Source: Polytrichum commune
Lineage: Eukaryota > Streptophyta > Polytrichopsida > Polytrichales > Polytrichaceae
Assembly (NCBI GenBank): GCA_950295325.1
Contig: OX485807.1
Span: forward strand, 50,146,796-50,210,795
Direction of reading: 5' to 3'
DNA: 64,000 nucleotides
The notes under the pieces were generated by a model. The model saw nothing but the letters and a program-made list of their open reading frames with translations, ran no database searches and had not been told where the DNA came from. Numbering within the stretch: the first letter of the stretch is position 1; each line of letters begins with the position of its first letter. Shown here piece after piece: positions 50,085 through 61,040 of the stretch. Both the position numbers and the translations under genes were made by a program.

Positions 50085-51095
50085 TCACTTATTTTGCTAG
50101 TGCATTTCTGCTTACACTCTCTGGAATGATTCTGCTACAAATTCTGCCAGGAGCCGTGAGCCGAAACTACGATTGACTTTTGGAAGTGCGTCGTCTTGCT
50201 TGAAATCACATTTTTGAGTGACTGAAAACTCCACAAATTCTCTGTCAAATCCAATTTTGGGTCCAATTTGTGGGATTTTCCAAATTACCAATCACCAGCA
50301 GAAGAAACACCGTGCCGCACACGGTTGCAGCAATCGAATATTGTGCATTGGGGAAGGTTTTTGGGACACACCAAAGCATGATCACTAATTAACCACCACT
50401 CTGAAAAATATAGTAGTTATATAGTCGAAGCACTTTGCTACATTTCTGCTACTGGAGGTATCTAGTGCGTCATCTTCACATTCATCGTATCTTTCAATAA
50501 ATTATTTGGACACTGAACGGCTAACTTACAGCGACTCAAGCTCCGGACACTGTTTCTTTGAACTTTCCAGGCCCTGTGCACTTGCAGTCGCCATGGCTTG
50601 AGAAAGGAAGGGCTCATCCACTACATGATCTCCCACTAGATACGTTTCTGCTACTTCAAAGTGGGTGATACTCTGCTACGTTTCCGCTTCAAATGCTTGC
50701 ATGTACATGTAACGTAATAAAACATCACATTTATTTTCCCGATGAAAAATTATGAAGTGCGTGAGTGGCAGCCAGGGCTCAGGCTCCCTCGTTCATTGCC
50801 ACCTTCCAGGTCAACCTTCAAATTCTGCTAGAAGTTCTGCATGCAGAGCTGCTAGACTGCTTCCTTTCTACTAGGTTATGTAAAGTTCCTGGCACGATCC
50901 CTTCATTGAGTGCATACTTTGCTACGTTTCTGCTACTGGATGTGGCTAATGTGGGTCGAGTTTGTGGTGAAAAGGCTACACAGATCTTCAAAGTCAAATG
51001 TTGACAAGGCTCTGACTCCATTCGTCTCTTGTCCAGTGGGCTCCATGCAGGCAAACCGTTTTCAATAGGTACCTTGGTTATATAAGGTATGCAGG
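50085..51095. other. Motif-rich intergenic stretch
   Basis: Contains three clear copies of TTTGCTAC(A/G)TTTCTGCTACT (plus-strand form). No supported gene; the frame at 50765-51004 and its opposite-strand partner are unrecognised. Confidence 0.4.
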
Positions 51096-51099
51096 TGTT

Positions 51100-51615
51100 A
51101 TTTGGTTGGATTTCTTAATTAGAAACTTGTATTTGATTGGTGTGTGGTTTGGTGAGGATCAAGGAACAAACACCTTAAAGGCACGTGTTTAGAAGAGATT
51201 GGACTACCTTGTCTTTAAATTTATTAACTACTTCACACTCACTACAATGGTGAATAAAATTGGGAGGACTTATGTATAATTTAGCTAAGAAATCAGTTTA
51301 CATGTACTTTTGATAACTGTAACTAAATAAGGGAAGGTCCCATTTTCATATTTGTTATATAGATTTGCTAATGCAACAAAAGTTTCATTGTGTAAATCCA
51401 ATCGATAGAAGTTGGAGAACAAGATTAATGCACTAAATATCATCCACAAACCTTAGGTCACCACAACAACGTTCACTCTTGAACCTAGAATACAATTTTA
51501 ACATGTACTTCAATCTCTTTTGACCAAATATGTCTTTTTGGTGTCCATTCTTAGTATTTACACCTAACTACACACCATACAAATATAGGTGTCCAATTAA
51601 GATAGTAACTGAATT
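51100..51615. mobile_element. Second foldback-family element
   Basis: Left arm TGTATTTGATTGGTGTGTGG, GGTGAGGATCAAGGAACAAA and right arm ACACACCATACAAATATAGG, GTGTCCAATTAAGATAGTAAC are inverted relative to each other. Central part matches 31440-31560 (GATTTGCTAATGCAACA, AGAAGTTGGAGAACAAGA). Confidence 0.7.
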
Positions 51616-51909
51616 AGGCCCATTCACCTTATGTCCATCATGCTTGATTCAATCTTGGAACAGGGTCTTAAACTTTTGCCACCGTAGAGATTAGTGTGGT
51701 TTACATGGCGTCCTTCAAGTGTCCTGGTTTATCGTTTGATTTCAAAATTCAACCTATCTTTGATTCTCACAGAAGTAACAAAGATGAATATTCATCTCAG
51801 GTCCCTGGTGTAGTTTGCAATGTGATTGTGCAGAAAGAGAGGGATGCAATGGGATGCCAGGCAAGCAAACATATTTCTGCGTAAGCAATATTGAAGTTTG
51901 TCATACTGA

Positions 51910-52440
51910 ATTCTTTATTATAGGCTTAAATTGCATATACAAAGGAAACACGGTTAAAAAGTCAACTACATTTCCTGTCACTAAAGACAGCATGCCAGCC
52001 CCTCCAATCCCCCGCGTTACACACTCGAAGCACAGACTCACAGAGCTACTCGAATTACCAACTGTTGAACTAACCAGGCACAAGCTTACTTTTGGAAAAA
52101 AAAAATTGTAATAGGCTCACTCACATTCATGGTCTTCTGATTCATCATTCAGGTTCACTAATTGTAAACAACTTGGCTACTGTATTCCCAAATAATTCCT
52201 AGACATCCTCAGTAACAACAAATTGTTGAAATTGACAAAGCAATTCCAGCGCGCAGTAGGTCATAGTTTGATTCGCAATCAGATCTACGCTGAGCTTCAG
52301 GATTGACAGAGGATTGCTCTGCAACCGACGAGAATAATTGCCGACACCGCAAGGAGACCTCCAAGTACAGCAACGCAGCTCACCACCTGAAATGTATGGA
52401 TTGGCATCAGTTCAAGACTGCGTTAGATTGACATCCTCGT
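51910..52440. repeat. Duplicated block copy 3, flank next to the membrane-protein gene
   Basis: Matches 47520-47930 (CACTAAAGACAGCAT, CCTCCAATCCCC, GTTGAACTAACCAGGCA, AATAGGCTCACTCACATTCA, TGCGTTAGATTGACATC). A more diverged copy is at about 58150-58375. The frame at 51815-52111 lies in this repeat and is not supported as a gene. Confidence 0.7.
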
Positions 52441-52480
52441 CGCACAAATCCCCACCAGAAACCACCAGGAGAAAGTGTCT

Positions 52481-52852
52481 CTAGCTACATGAGGTACATA
52501 ATACGTTGAGGTGTTTCTCGATTTCAGCAAGTGCGGCTGGGGTGCAGTTACATACCTTTAGAGGACTGCGGGGGAATTTCTTGAGTTGACAAGAAGTCGC
52601 GATGGCAACAGCACCTGACACAATGAGAATGAGCGAAAACGGAATCCACCAATGCACACAGTGCAACCTCGTTCCCTGGGCCACAACTGTGATCATCCCA
52701 GGATAAAAAATAGCAAGCACTGAGATGAGCTTGAGGATGGAACCATAGGTTTTGTTGACCTCCGCCTGCTCAGATTCCAGCTGCAGTCCTAGACGCTGTG
52801 GAGGCACAATACCACCCATCTCCACATCACCTGGGCAAGGAGGATTCGTCAT
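52481..52852 (-). CDS. Small two-helix membrane protein, paralogue 1
   Basis: I start at the first ATG (52852; upstream in-frame codons include only TTG), giving 123 residues. Layout: short polar N-terminus (TNPPCPGDVEMGG), a charged stretch, a first hydrophobic segment (LKLISVLAIFYPGMITVVA, about residues 40-58), a short loop QGTRLHCVHWW, a second hydrophobic segment (IPFSLILIVSGAVAIATSC), then basic LKKFPRSPLK and a Cys-containing tail. It shares AQGxRLxCVHWWIPFSLxL and the following helix with the gene at 56855, with few changes over about 36 residues. A GTATGT donor-like site follows PRSPLK at the same place as in the paralogue, so the tail may be intron. I know no function; the sequence predicts only an integral membrane protein. 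Conservation of the loop and second helix against divergence elsewhere suggests constraint. Confidence 0.65.
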   Translation of the reverse strand: MTNPPCPGDVEMGGIVPPQRLGLQLESEQAEVNKTYGSILKLISVLAIFYPGMITVVAQGTRLHCVHWWIPFSLILIVSGAVAIATSCQLKKFPRSPLKVCNCTPAALAEIEKHLNVLCTSCS

Positions 52853-52867
52853 TGAAGTCGAGATCAA

Positions 52868-54870
52868 TTGACAAGTCTTAACTGCACTCCTGCGAACAGA
52901 CCTGCAAGCTCACCGCGTCTACTTCTTCCTGCTATCTAATCTCGACAGTGATCTCCCAAATAGCTTGCTCAAGTTCTGTACCCACAGGTGCGATTTATTA
53001 AATTGCAATTGGAATAGGCTCTCTTTGTATGCAAACTCTGGATCGACAAACCAAATGAACCAAAATATAGTGGCCTTCAAGGATTTGTCCTGATGTATTC
53101 AAATAGAGCTTGACAAGCTCCGTCTTTGCACCTTCGCATCCATGGCTGTGACTCTGCGACATATTTCCACCAAAGTTGCTACTTTTCAATGGTGGGTTTA
53201 ATCTGCTACACTTTCCTCTACCGCAGGAATCTAAAATAGATCATCAAACGCATTTTGATGATGAGCTGATTGAGGCCCCCAGATTCCAGCGAGCCATGTC
53301 TTGGAGAAAGGGTTCTGCTATGTTTCCACTGGGGTTTCTGCTACTCCGTAGCAGATATCCAGACTGTGCTGCACGTGCACGATGCACATTGGATTGTGTA
53401 GGAGGCAGCTCAGATTTTGAGTCTTGGCCTAACATTCAGGTTAATTGTTCGTAGAATGGTGGATTTCTTTGGATGAACGAGAGGCCCCTGAGAGGTACAA
53501 TTCCCTCTCGCCCACCAATTGTCCTGTCTGAACCCGCCGTGGGATGTTTTTTGTATAATATACGGCAACATAGCTCAATCCTAACCCCTACATACACCAA
53601 TCTGAAGTGGGACAGTCGGAGCCCTGTAATTTAAGGTTTGTTTATTTATTTATGAGAATTAGCTCCGGAATAACTTCTAGGAAATCTAATTGTACCGATA
53701 TAAAGGGAGATGGGGCTTGAAAATGTCTTAGATTCTTCAACTACCTACGTGTCACTTTCTGAGAGATTAGAACACTCAACACTTCTTGAATGTGACTTGA
53801 GCAGAGTTTCTCTGCTAGATCTGTTCTGCTACACAAATTCATTCTGCTAAACTTGTAGGACCACAAGTCCACGACTATCCAAAAGTCACTGCGGATTTGC
53901 GGTGGGACCTGGCCGTCAAGTTCCCCACCTTAATCCTATATATAAGTAATGACCGACAAGTTTGTTGGTAGGCTTCTCATCACATTTCGACAAGCAGACG
54001 ATCTTTGCCCAAGTACCTAAATCAGTAAAATACTCCTTCAATCACCCTGGGAAGTGCATGTGGGATTTGCATTCTGCTACAGCCACCCCTTTCTGCTCTC
54101 TTCTTGGAGCCAGGTTTATAGCAGAACTCTTCATCCGGGATGATGTATTCAGAAGTGTATGCAGAGCCAAAAGTGTCTAATCCTCTGAGTCAGTCACCTC
54201 GGAATTTGGATAACTATTAAACCAAATCCAGCTATGGTACCTGAAATGAAGATTATAACATAAGAAAACTGCAATAATCCAACGAACTTGAAGATTGTCC
54301 TGTAAACCACAATAACCTCTAAAATTGTAACCTCTGAAGTCCTGATCCAAAATTCATCTCCGCACTCTGCATTTCAAACTAATTTCTTTGATGCCAAGTG
54401 GAGGATTACCTGGATTCCTTGTGGCACTTGTGACCATATAGGCATATACCTGCAAAGATCACAAAATTGAAACCGTCAAGTTGTTCATGATGTAATTTGA
54501 GAGGAAAATCTACACTGATATGTGCAATTTTTTGCCTTTGCGAATAGGTTTCTCTTTACCCATTCAAATTACCTTGGGCCAAAATCAAATCACAAAACTT
54601 ATAACTTTGTTTGTTCATTTGTACAACAACCACACAGTTTAGAAACATCATGTATTTTGTTGTTTGTTGTGCTAATAGTCAATCAAAATAATGTGGAATG
54701 TCAACAAGTTAGCACGAGATGACCTAATTGCACATATCAATGTACTTTGGTATGTTTAGGGTTAATGATGTGCCGGCCATGAACTATGACCTTTCACATG
54801 TAACTTGAGCTATATCCTAATACATGTCTGTGGAGACAAGGTCATATGCCATAATACTAAATTTGTTGAA
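52868..54870. other. Upstream region of paralogue 1
   Basis: Holds several TGCTAC-TTTCTGCTAC motif copies (53204-53230, 53314-53352, 53815-53850, 54070-54100) and a perfect TATATATAA box at about 53935-53945. 53000-53180 matches 47985-48130 of block copy 2. The frames 53176-53454 and 53962-54180 are unrecognised. Confidence 0.45.
53932..53946. promoter_or_regulatory. TATA-box-like sequence
   Basis: CCTATATATAAGTA is a near-symmetric TATA element, about 1.08 kb from the ATG of the minus-strand gene and just upstream of a plus-strand 72-codon frame. Which direction it would serve is not clear. Confidence 0.25.
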
Positions 54871-55203
54871 ACTATAGTAAATAGTCTTGTTAGTGTGGGT
54901 GGAATTCTCTAGCATGGGTCACACTAATTTCCTAGTTAGGGTGGAATTAACATGGGTCCAAGACATTGGGCCTTTCCCCAAGTATTCATGAACACTTCCA
55001 ACCAACACATTGAATATTTGTTATAAGACAAAAGTAGCACAAAATGAAATAATCATCCACGTTAATTTTCTAGAAAAACAATTAATGTGACCCATTAGAA
55101 TTTTAGGGTAGGTATAAAGTTAATTTGTCTCACATTATTTCTCAATTTGAAACTTAACGTGGGCTCTAGAAAATTATTGTGGCCAATAGTAATAGGACTA
55201 TTC

Positions 55204-55791
55204 CCCGGGTATGCAACTCCCATATTATACGCAGGGGACATCGTACTTAAAACGGCTTAGAGGACGGCTTTTGTAAAAATTATATCAAATTATATAAAAT
55301 TAAAATGATCAAAAATTTGGGTGAAGACCAAATTAAATAAAATGAGATGAAAAAAAGTTGGGTAAAGACCAAATTAAATAAAATGAGATGAAAAAAAGTT
55401 GGGTGAAGACCAAATTAAATAAATGAGATGAAAAAAAAGTTGGGTTGCATATTTATTAAGCCTCCCATTAAAATTATAAGCCACGAATAGTTGCCTCCCA
55501 TTAAAATTATAATTCATTCACAATGTTAAAATTTTATTAAAAATTCCAAAAAGTTGGGTAGTTTGACCTATGGTACCTGTATTAAAAAAAATCATATAAT
55601 TAGGTTTTTAATGCAATTATATGCTTCAAAATATATTCATTTCCTATATATAATTATATTTTTGGATTCCTTGTTAGAAGGGCTACAAGGGTTTCCTACA
55701 TTAAAACAAATTGTATCACTCAATATTGGACTAAAACGCATTATAAGTGATTATAATTAGGACCATATAATATGGGAGTTGCGTACCCGGG
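55204..55791. mobile_element. 588-bp MITE with 8-bp target duplication GACTATTC
   Basis: Ends CCCGGGTATGCAACTCCCAT (left) and its complement ATGGGAGTTGCGTACCCGGG (right, one mismatch); the inverted repeat extends to about 25 bp. Flanking direct repeats GACTATTC lie at 55196-55203 and 55792-55799 (9 bp if one terminal G is shared). An 8-9 bp duplication fits hAT or Mutator-like transposition. A truncated inverted copy lies at about 60705-61040. Confidence 0.88.
55315..55446 (+). repeat. Three tandem units of about 41-43 bp inside the MITE
   Basis: Unit TTGGGT(G/A)AAGACCAAATT then AAATAAAATGAGATGAAAAA repeated three times with one 1-bp deletion. Confidence 0.9.
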
Positions 55792-55806
55792 GACTATTCA
55801 ATGTAG

Positions 55807-56854
55807 TAGAATAGTACACCAATATCTACAATTAGGTTGCCCCATCAACATTCCACATTATTTTAGCATTAATTACCACAGTTTCAAAGTACATGAAATT
55901 AATTTCTTGAATGTGGTTGCGATACAAATGAATAAGCAGAGTTATAAGTTTTTGTGGTCTAATATTGACCCAAGGTAATTTGCAGGAGTAAAGAGGCAGA
56001 ACATATTATAATGTGACCCAAACTAGCAACATGCATTAGCAGAAACATAGCAAAGTATGCGCACTGCTATGATGTAACTTATGGCCAGGAAACTCTATCG
56101 TAGTGGAAAGAATGCAGATCAGCGCTGTCCCCAGCCATGGTGACTGCAAAGGGCCCACTTCCACGTTTCATGACTTTTCATAGGGGAATGCGATGTTTTA
56201 TTGAGTAAGATAGAAACCAGCATTTAGAAGCAGAAATGTGGCAGTGCGTGATTCTCCTAGAAGTAGCAGAAAAATTAGTGGGGGTGTAGCAGATCCTGAG
56301 CCCTTTCCCGAAAAGCAGTTTGATTTGCTCTAAGTAAGCTAGCCGTGCCTAGAGTTAAACATTTCATTGAGAGATGTGTCAGGTTGAATGTGATGTTGAC
56401 GTCTATTAAGATACGGACCTCCAGTAGCAGAAAAGTAGCAAAGTCTTTCCACTACAGAACCACTATGCATTTAAGACTGGTGCAACAACTAATTTACATC
56501 CCGCTGATGTGCAGGACAATGCATCGTTCCAGCAGAATTTCTAGTGGAAAGCTTAGCAGAACCCGGGATGCAGCCATGCCTCCAAACTCCAAACTTCAAA
56601 CTCCAAAGGGACAAAAAGGGTGCAAATAGAGGAGGACCACCACAGTTTAGTCACTCAGGTGGTTTATTGATCGTGAGTTGCATGCCAAAAACCTTTCCCT
56701 TTGCACATTAGAAGTCGATTGCTGCAGCCTTGTGCACGGTGTTTTCTTGTCCCATTGATTGATTATAGGTGTGTTGATTTGATAGTACGAGGGAATAAAA
56801 GGAGACGGTTGGCAGAGTTGCTAGAGCTAGAAGAAGAGACTAGACTTGTTGCTA
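55807..56854. other. Upstream region of paralogue 2
   Basis: 55810-55980 is an old repeat shared with 13690-13880. From 56030 to 56560 several copies of the TAGCAGAAA(C)xTAGCAAAG motif occur in plus orientation (56037-56055, 56228, 56263-56280, 56421-56443, 56528). GGAATAAAAGGAG at about 56787 is a weak TATA-like site, some 65 bp before the ATG. Confidence 0.45.
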
Positions 56855-57298
56855 ATGGCGGATTCTCCTCCCTCCCTTGAAATCGAGGAGTCTGATATTG
56901 AGAGTCAGCAACAGAATAGCCTAAATTCTGAGCATGCCAATGCAAATGGATGCAACAAAGCATATGCATTCATTTGCAAGCACGGCGCACGATTACAAAA
57001 CCGTGTAGCACTTGGGTTCTCGAATATTTCAAAGGCCATCTTCTTACCGGCCGCTCATGTGGAGAACGGCCTGCTGGAGCCCGAGCACCTGATGGGCTAC
57101 AAAGCGAATGGACACAATCTCAAGCTCCTCGGAGGGCTTCTTACCATTTACACTCTGGTGTTCACAACATTGGCCCAGGGAAAAAGGTTGCGTTGTGTGC
57201 ACTGGTGGATCCCATTTTCTCTCGTTCTCATTGTTTCAGTTGCTGTGGCCATTGCCGTTTTCTGTCAGCTCAAGAAAATGTCCCGCAGTGCCCGATAG
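56855..57298 (+). CDS. Small two-helix membrane protein, paralogue 2
   Basis: ATG at 56855 gives 147 residues. Layout: acidic N-terminus (ADSPPSLEIEESDIESQQQ), a neutral Asn/Ala-rich part, a basic segment (KHGARLQNRVALGF), then GYKANGHNLKLLGG leading into hydrophobic segment 1 (LLTIYTLVFTTLA, about 98-112), loop QGKRLRCVHWW, hydrophobic segment 2 (IPFSLVLIVSVAVAIAVFC) and a basic end QLKKMSRSAR. The loop and second helix match the protein at 52481-52852 almost residue for residue. The stop TAG is followed at once by GTACGT, and the downstream sequence (CTGCACCCCAGCCACACACGC) is still similar to the tail-coding region of the paralogue, so the stop may be derived. N-terminus is longer than in paralogue 1. 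Function unknown; membrane location is predicted from hydrophobicity only. Confidence 0.7.
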   Translation: MADSPPSLEIEESDIESQQQNSLNSEHANANGCNKAYAFICKHGARLQNRVALGFSNISKAIFLPAAHVENGLLEPEHLMGYKANGHNLKLLGGLLTIYTLVFTTLAQGKRLRCVHWWIPFSLVLIVSVAVAIAVFCQLKKMSRSAR

Positions 57299-58429
57299 GT
57301 ACGTCTGCACCCCAGCCACACACGCTGAATTTCATAAACACTTCAATTCCACTCCAATTGGATTAGTTTTGATGTTTATAGCTGAAGGATTCCCACGGTG
57401 TGATTTTGTGGGCAATGACGAAGGTGTCAATTTAACACACCTTTGAACTGGTGTCCTTGTCAGATGGTGATCTCTGTGGCTGTGCTTGGAGGACTCTGCG
57501 CGATGTCAACGATAACTCTCATCTCGTGCAGAGTGTTACTCTGTCAATCATGAAAGTCTTTGGGATAGTAATTTAATAACCGATAGCCGACCCATTACAA
57601 TTTTATGATCTAGTTGTCATGCTTCCAACAACATTTCCATTGACTGATGCTAATTTTGTACTTCTGGGGACTTGAAGCAACAAAGCTTATGTATTGTGAA
57701 CGGTAAACAAGACCATATCTCTTGCTGCAGATCAAATTTGGACCTGGAACGTTGATGAGCCCGTCACACATACTCTTTCAAAATTTCCCCAAATTGTGTT
57801 GCTGCCACATTCAAATTGTGTTAATGCCACATTCAAATTGTGTTACTGTCACATTCTGGTCGAATTTAAGAGCTCGGAATGCGGAAATTAGCATGAACAA
57901 GATAGAGTTGCATTCATCATAGGGTTCTTCAAGTTTGTTGATTATATGTATGTCACACCGTGGCCATATTGCAATTTCCATACATTTTGCAACAAAAGAT
58001 GCTTAAATCATTGAATCCAACAGTAATGGTGAACCTCAGGTTCAAGGTTGGTATATTGCATCTTGTAAGTGGAGTAAGACCACGTGCAGGGTTTCCATCT
58101 GTGTAGTCATGACAGGCGAACTGAAGTTATTCATTGTGAGCACTGGAAATGCGAATGAAGCTACAAGGTCACCATAATATAACTTGCACCAACACAACAT
58201 GAACCATAATCTACCCTTGGGGACCGTCTCAGTAAGCCACCGGCATTTCACACAAAGCATACTAGAGAATTCTAGAGCAGTTCAAGTATTGTTCAGTAGA
58301 AAGTAATTACAAGCTTCAACGCAACAACATCGTCTCAAAGAAAATATGACAGGCTCATTCATGTTTACATCTAGATTGAGTATTCTTTGTCTTTCATTTG
58401 AGGTCATGGAAGTTAGAGGCGGCTATGCC
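57299..58429. other. Downstream region of paralogue 2
   Basis: The first 60 bases resemble the tail of paralogue 1. A short tandem TCAAATTGTGTTxxTGxCACAT-like repeat lies at 57795-57855. 58150-58375 is a diverged copy of the block flank seen at 47520 and 51910. No other gene. Confidence 0.45.
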
Positions 58430-58685
58430 CAGGGGCAAAGCCAACATTTTGACCTAGGGGGGGCTGATCTTCGAATATGAAATCCAGTGTATTTTTTTTT
58501 TTTTCAAATTTTAATAGGTGGTCAAATTTGATTATTTATTGAGAGATTTGGACTCGTCGAGCTGACATCCCCATAATGTTTTTGATAATGTCGTTAATAT
58601 CCAAAGCTTTGGCAACATGGGCGAAGCTATGGGGGACTTTCCTTCAATGTCAGTGGGGGTTGAGCCCCCCTTGGCTTTGCCCCTG
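58430..58685. mobile_element. hAT-type MITE, 256 bp, perfect 8-bp target duplication
   Basis: Inverted ends CAGGGGCAAAGCCAA (58430-58444) and TTGGCTTTGCCCCTG (58671-58685) are perfect. Flanking direct repeats GCTATGCC lie at 58422-58429 and 58686-58693. The CAGGGGC start and 8-bp duplication are typical of plant hAT MITEs. Perfect flanks suggest a fairly recent insertion. Confidence 0.92.
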
Positions 58686-60005
58686 GCTATGCCTGACAGG
58701 CCAAAATACCGTGCACATGGTTGCAAATCTTTTTGAACGAACCCACATCATCAAGATGCCGACTTTAGAATGAAAAATTGTTCTACTCTAAAAAACAAGA
58801 GAACATGGAGAAATTACCCTACCTCCAAGGCATTATGTGCATCCAACCCACCAACATGTGTTCAAAAAAGACCATATCTTGCACGCAACAATCCGCCTTC
58901 ACACTAGAAATTCAACATCTAACACTGCTAATCCATGCAATCCTACTAACGCCAAAGAGCCATCCCTTCCCACAACCTAGCTCGCCCACTCACCCGGACC
59001 CTGAAGCCCACCCCAATGTATTGATATAGAGTATTCTTGGTTTAAACCTCACAAGGACTCCAAGCATGCACCGAGGACAGTAGCAAGTAGTTTGGAACAA
59101 GAGACTCTCTATTGGTTCTACCTAATACCTAATGATGTAGGTGGCCAAATCATTATGTGGAACTAATATGAATATATAAGTATACTTTTGGTGAGGTTAT
59201 CATGAAGTATACATAGAGAACTATGTTGAGTCTATTGTTGCTTCGTTCAATTCGAACACTCAAAAAACATTGCATGTCATAGCTTTATATAAACCCCCTG
59301 CCATGCACTTAGATGAAGTGCTTCCCACCTTGATAAATTCCGTCTCACTGCTCCATGTTCTTGTCTTATAATTTTTACAAGAGACTTCAATGTGAATATG
59401 TTGAGGGTACCTACTCAATCCAATAAAATGAAAAACTATATGAGACATTATAACTTTGGAATTATTTTTTCAGAGTCCACAATAACCTACGATTTACAAT
59501 TAGATCATATATGGACTAATGCAATTCTTACCAGTTATCAGTCAGGATGCCTAGAATCACATTGGATAGATCATAAACTAGTTAATATAGCATTTACATT
59601 ATATGATCTTCTCCCACTTGTCCATCTTCTTGACACAATTCCAATGTTCCCATTATGATGAGTTACATACAACCTTTAGTGTGTAAAATATTATGGCATG
59701 GCCCTCGTGTAATTCACACCTTTTGGTTAACTTAAGGTATATGCTAAAGACTCCTCTAAAGCAATCAATGATTTGCCTAAAGTCGTGAACTTGAGTCAGT
59801 TATTTCTCAAACTCAACCGTAAGTTGGCCGCGGGTGAAAAGGGAGTATGTTGTGCTCCATCTGCCCAATGAACACAATATTCATTAAAATGAGAGTTTTC
59901 CAATGAATTGAGAGTACATAAAGCAAACTATTAATCCAAGAATGAAATGAAAACCACTAGAAAGTTGTCGAGTACAGGTAAAAAAATAACATTTAATTTT
60001 CTGCC
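58686..60005. other. Fragments of the unit A/C repeat and unassigned sequence
   Basis: 58860-59060 (TCTTGCACGCAACAATCCGC, AACACTGCTAATCCATGCAA, CAAGCATGCACC) and 59765-59860 (GATTTGCCTAAAGTC, AACCGTAAGTTGGCC) are diverged pieces of the block found at 11160-11640 and 23880-24360, separated by about 700 bp of other sequence. No gene. Confidence 0.55.
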
Positions 60006-60008
60006 GTA

Positions 60009-60284
60009 GTTTTCATTAAAATGAGAGTATGTTAAGTTAGGAAATCGACTCATTTAGGTCGACTCAACCTAAATTGACAACATATTGTCCTCATTTAGGT
60101 CGACTCAACCTAAATTGACTAACATATTGTCCCCATTTAGGTTGACTCAACCTAAATTGACTAACATAATTGTCCTCATTTAGGTCGACTCAACCTAAAT
60201 TGACAACATAATGTCCTCATTTAGGTCGACTCAACCTAAATGAGTCGATTTCCCAGCTTAACATACTCTCATTTTAATGGAAAC
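60009..60284. mobile_element. Palindromic tandem-repeat MITE with TA flanks
   Basis: Ends are inverted repeats of at least 45 bp (GTTTTCATTAAAATGAGAGT at the left; ACTCTCATTTTAATGGAAAC at the right) flanked by TA at 60007-60008 and 60285-60286. The inside is about five tandem units of roughly 40 bp, each with its own dyad ATTTAGGTCGACTCAACCTA AAT (8-bp arms ATTTAGGT / ACCTAAAT). A partial end also occurs at 59884-59898. Confidence 0.85.
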
Positions 60285-60704
60285 TACACGTCTGAAGTAT
60301 AATCTAGTATTTATCAACCTAACATGACTTTTAGGTGTCCAAATGGCCAATATTATTTTGAGAGGATCCCACTCTCTCAAAATATTGAATATCGTGTTAA
60401 TGGCACTAGGATTCCTGGTACTTGGAGTACTTCGGAAGTTCGTGAGGGGTAGTTTGCTTAGTCTCTGCTATGTTTCTGCTATGTTAACTTAACACGTGCA
60501 CTGGCATGGGCACCCAGATTTTTCTGGCTGCGAGTCCGAGGCAGTGAGTGCGGGATGTTCCCAATAAGTAATTGCAGGCTTTGGAAAGTGGTGTTTGGGT
60601 CCTACTATGTTATGTTATGTTATGCTATGTGTGAGGGCTCCCAACAAAATTCCTAGCAAAATCCTTCCAGTGAGTTTTAGCAGAAATCAATCCTCTAATA
60701 TGGT

Positions 60705-61040
60705 TGTTTTTAAGGATAAACCCCCGGATACGCAACTCCCGTATTGAATGGCCTTGATTATAATCACTTATAATGCATTCTAGGCCAATATCGAGTGATA
60801 TCATTTGTTTTAATGTAGGAAACTCTTGTAGCCCTTTTAACAAGGAATCCAAAAATGTGATTATATTTAGGAAATGAATATTTCTTGAAGCACAAAATTG
60901 CATTCAAAACCTAATTATATGATTTTTTTCAATAAATGTACCGTAGGCCAAAACACCCAACTTTTGGGGCTTTTTAATATAATTTTAGGATAGTTTACAA
61001 ATAAAACATTGCCAACTTCTAATTGGAGGCAACTACTTGT
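60705..61040 (-). mobile_element. Truncated inverted copy of the CCCGGGTATGC MITE
   Basis: CCCCGGATACGCAACTCCCG at about 60721 is the element end. Following sequence is the reverse complement of 55480-55790 (TAATCACTTATAATGCATTC, CAAGGAATCCAAAAATGTGAT, CCTAATTATATGATTTTTTT, ACCCAACTTTTGG). The tandem-unit half is missing. Confidence 0.75.

Larger units (their letters stand above)
54872..55806. mobile_element. Older MITE copy (CACTAAATAGTCC family) split by a nested MITE
   Basis: Left end CTATAGTAAATAGTCTTGTTAGTGTGGG-like (54872) and right end ...GGACTATT plus CAATGTAG are related in sequence and order to the ends at 37675 and 38006. Internal words GTGGGC, AATTAATGTG and CAAAAGTAGCA match in reverse orientation. 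The right end is split by the insertion at 55204-55791. Confidence 0.7.

Noticed and set aside
57108..57446. Alternative frame overlapping paralogue 2
   Set aside because: Shadow of the conserved CVHWWIPFSL frame; not conserved in paralogue 1.
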